Source: Mycobacterium sp. (GTDB taxonomy: Bacteria; Actinomycetota; Actinomycetes; Mycobacteriales; Mycobacteriaceae). Taken from it: a DNA stretch of 5,568 nucleotides. The notes under the pieces were generated by a model. It saw only the letters and a list, made by a program, of their open reading frames with translations. It had not been told where the DNA came from and did no database searches. Both the position numbers and the translations under genes were made by a program. The stretch lies in assembly GCA_018500005.2 (NCBI GenBank), contig JAHBAP020000585.1, forward strand, positions 1-5,568. The letters are read 5' to 3'. Below are positions 4,967-5,568 of the stretch, one piece after another (the stretch's first letter is position 1; each line of letters starts with the position of its first letter).

Positions 4967-4970
4967 GGCT

Positions 4971-5568
4971 CTACGGTACGACGACAGCCCGGCCGGTCAC
5001 GCGGCCCTCATGCAGATCTCGGTAGGCAGTCGCGGCGTTGTCCAGGGTGTACACGGTGCGTTCGGTGGAGACCTGCCCGCGTGCCGCCAGGGCCAGCAGC
5101 TCGGCGAGTTCGGAACGGCTGCCCCAGTAGGTGGTGGGGATGCTGACCTCGTAGGGCTGGGAGAAGAACCCGAGCGGAATCTCGCCGCCACCGATGCCGA
5201 CGATCGTGACATCGGCCATGGCGCGCGCGACCGCGCGGGCGAGGTTCATCGTCGCGCTGGTCCCGACGAAGTCGATGACGACGTCGGCTCCCCGTCCGCC
5301 GGTGAGTTCGCGGACTGCCTCGGCCGCAGTGTCATTGGACAGCACCGCGTGGTGTGCGCCGACCTTGCGGGCCAACTCGAGCGCCTCCGGTTTGACGTCG
5401 ACGGCGATCACCTGGGCGGCCGTCGTCGCACGGGTGATCTGCACGCCGACGTGGCCGAGGCCGCCCACACCGATCATCACGCAGGTGGCGTCCGGGGTCA
5501 GCTTGGGCCAGGACCGCCGGATCGCGTGATACGGGGTCAGGCCTGCGTCGGTCAGCGGCGCGGCCACC
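4971..5568 (-). CDS. Zinc-dependent alcohol dehydrogenase, ADH-A-like, C-terminal two thirds (5' partial)
   Basis: The last 198-199 codons of a medium-chain dehydrogenase/reductase, running in from the right edge and ending at TAG 4971-4973. Numbered from the first codon complete in the window, the nucleotide-binding fold has GVGGLGHVG (33-41) and an acidic Asp57 at the end of the second strand (VIAVD), which predicts NAD+ rather than NADP+. The DFVG block (99-102) and the end AYRDLHEGRVTGRAVVVP fit the family. AAPLTDAGLTPYHA resembles Rhodococcus ruber ADH-A, where the Asp of this segment is a ligand of the catalytic zinc together with a Cys and a His; those two, and any structural-zinc cysteines, lie outside the window. 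It would interconvert an alcohol and an aldehyde or ketone, substrate unknown. The GTG at the edge is internal. It is first in an operon with the acyl-CoA dehydrogenase, 4 bp apart. Confidence 0.9.
   Translation of the reverse strand, partial: VAAPLTDAGLTPYHAIRRSWPKLTPDATCVMIGVGGLGHVGVQITRATTAAQVIAVDVKPEALELARKVGAHHAVLSNDTAAEAVRELTGGRGADVVIDFVGTSATMNLARAVARAMADVTIVGIGGGEIPLGFFSQPYEVSIPTTYWGSRSELAELLALAARGQVSTERTVYTLDNAATAYRDLHEGRVTGRAVVVP

Noticed and set aside
3905..5146. 413-codon open frame on the plus strand
   Set aside because: It is antisense to the acyl-CoA and alcohol dehydrogenase genes, its product is rich in Arg, His and Val without domain motifs, and such frames arise from strong G/C third-position bias.
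1..5568. tRNA, rRNA, CRISPR array, insertion sequence or phage genes
   Set aside because: No cloverleaf-like sequence, spaced repeat array, transposase motif or terminal inverted repeat was seen on either strand.

Overview
The window is GC-rich, gene-dense chromosomal DNA of a mycobacterium-like actinobacterium (Mycobacterium/Mycolicibacterium or a close relative). The evidence is the strong G/C third-position preference, long spurious antisense reading frames, TANNNT-type -10 elements placed for leaderless translation, a GTG start, and a protein set typical of these genomes. It carries seven protein genes, two of them cut by the window edges. I see no RNA gene, insertion sequence, CRISPR array or phage gene.

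Layout. (1) 1-350, plus: C-terminal end of RecD, the alpha helicase subunit of exonuclease V. (2) 322-813, minus: a 163-residue YfcE/MJ0936-type metallophosphoesterase whose 3' end overlaps recD tail to tail. (3) 835-3131, plus: a compact cluster of a 107-residue three-helix membrane protein, a class III CoA-transferase family protein that resembles 2-methylfumaryl-CoA (mesaconyl-CoA) isomerase, and a TesB-like double-hotdog acyl-CoA thioesterase joined to it by an ATGA overlap. (4) 3128-3304, minus: a 58-residue single-helix membrane protein, short enough to be missed by length cut-offs, whose stop codon overlaps the thioesterase stop. (5) 3305-3670: the only long non-coding stretch, comparatively AT-rich in part, with a perfect inverted repeat, a 13-bp tandem repeat and five copies of TGACGC. 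(6) 3671-5568, minus: an ADH-A-like zinc alcohol dehydrogenase (5' end beyond the window) followed 4 bp later by an ACAD10/11-like acyl-CoA dehydrogenase, clearly one operon.

How the genes may work together. CoA-thioester chemistry dominates: the CoA-transferase/isomerase and thioesterase are translationally coupled and probably act on the same acyl-CoA pool, while the alcohol dehydrogenase and acyl-CoA dehydrogenase form a separate oxidative pair. Substrates cannot be read from the sequence. The most distinctive items are the 21-bp gap at 814-834, where two divergent leaderless promoters appear to share a GTAC core; the TGACGC-rich regulatory region upstream of the small membrane protein; and a His where TesB enzymes carry their catalytic Gln. 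I found no clear evidence of a wholly new biological system. The coupled Mct-like/thioesterase pair and the small membrane protein with its motif-rich upstream region are the best candidates for new biology.
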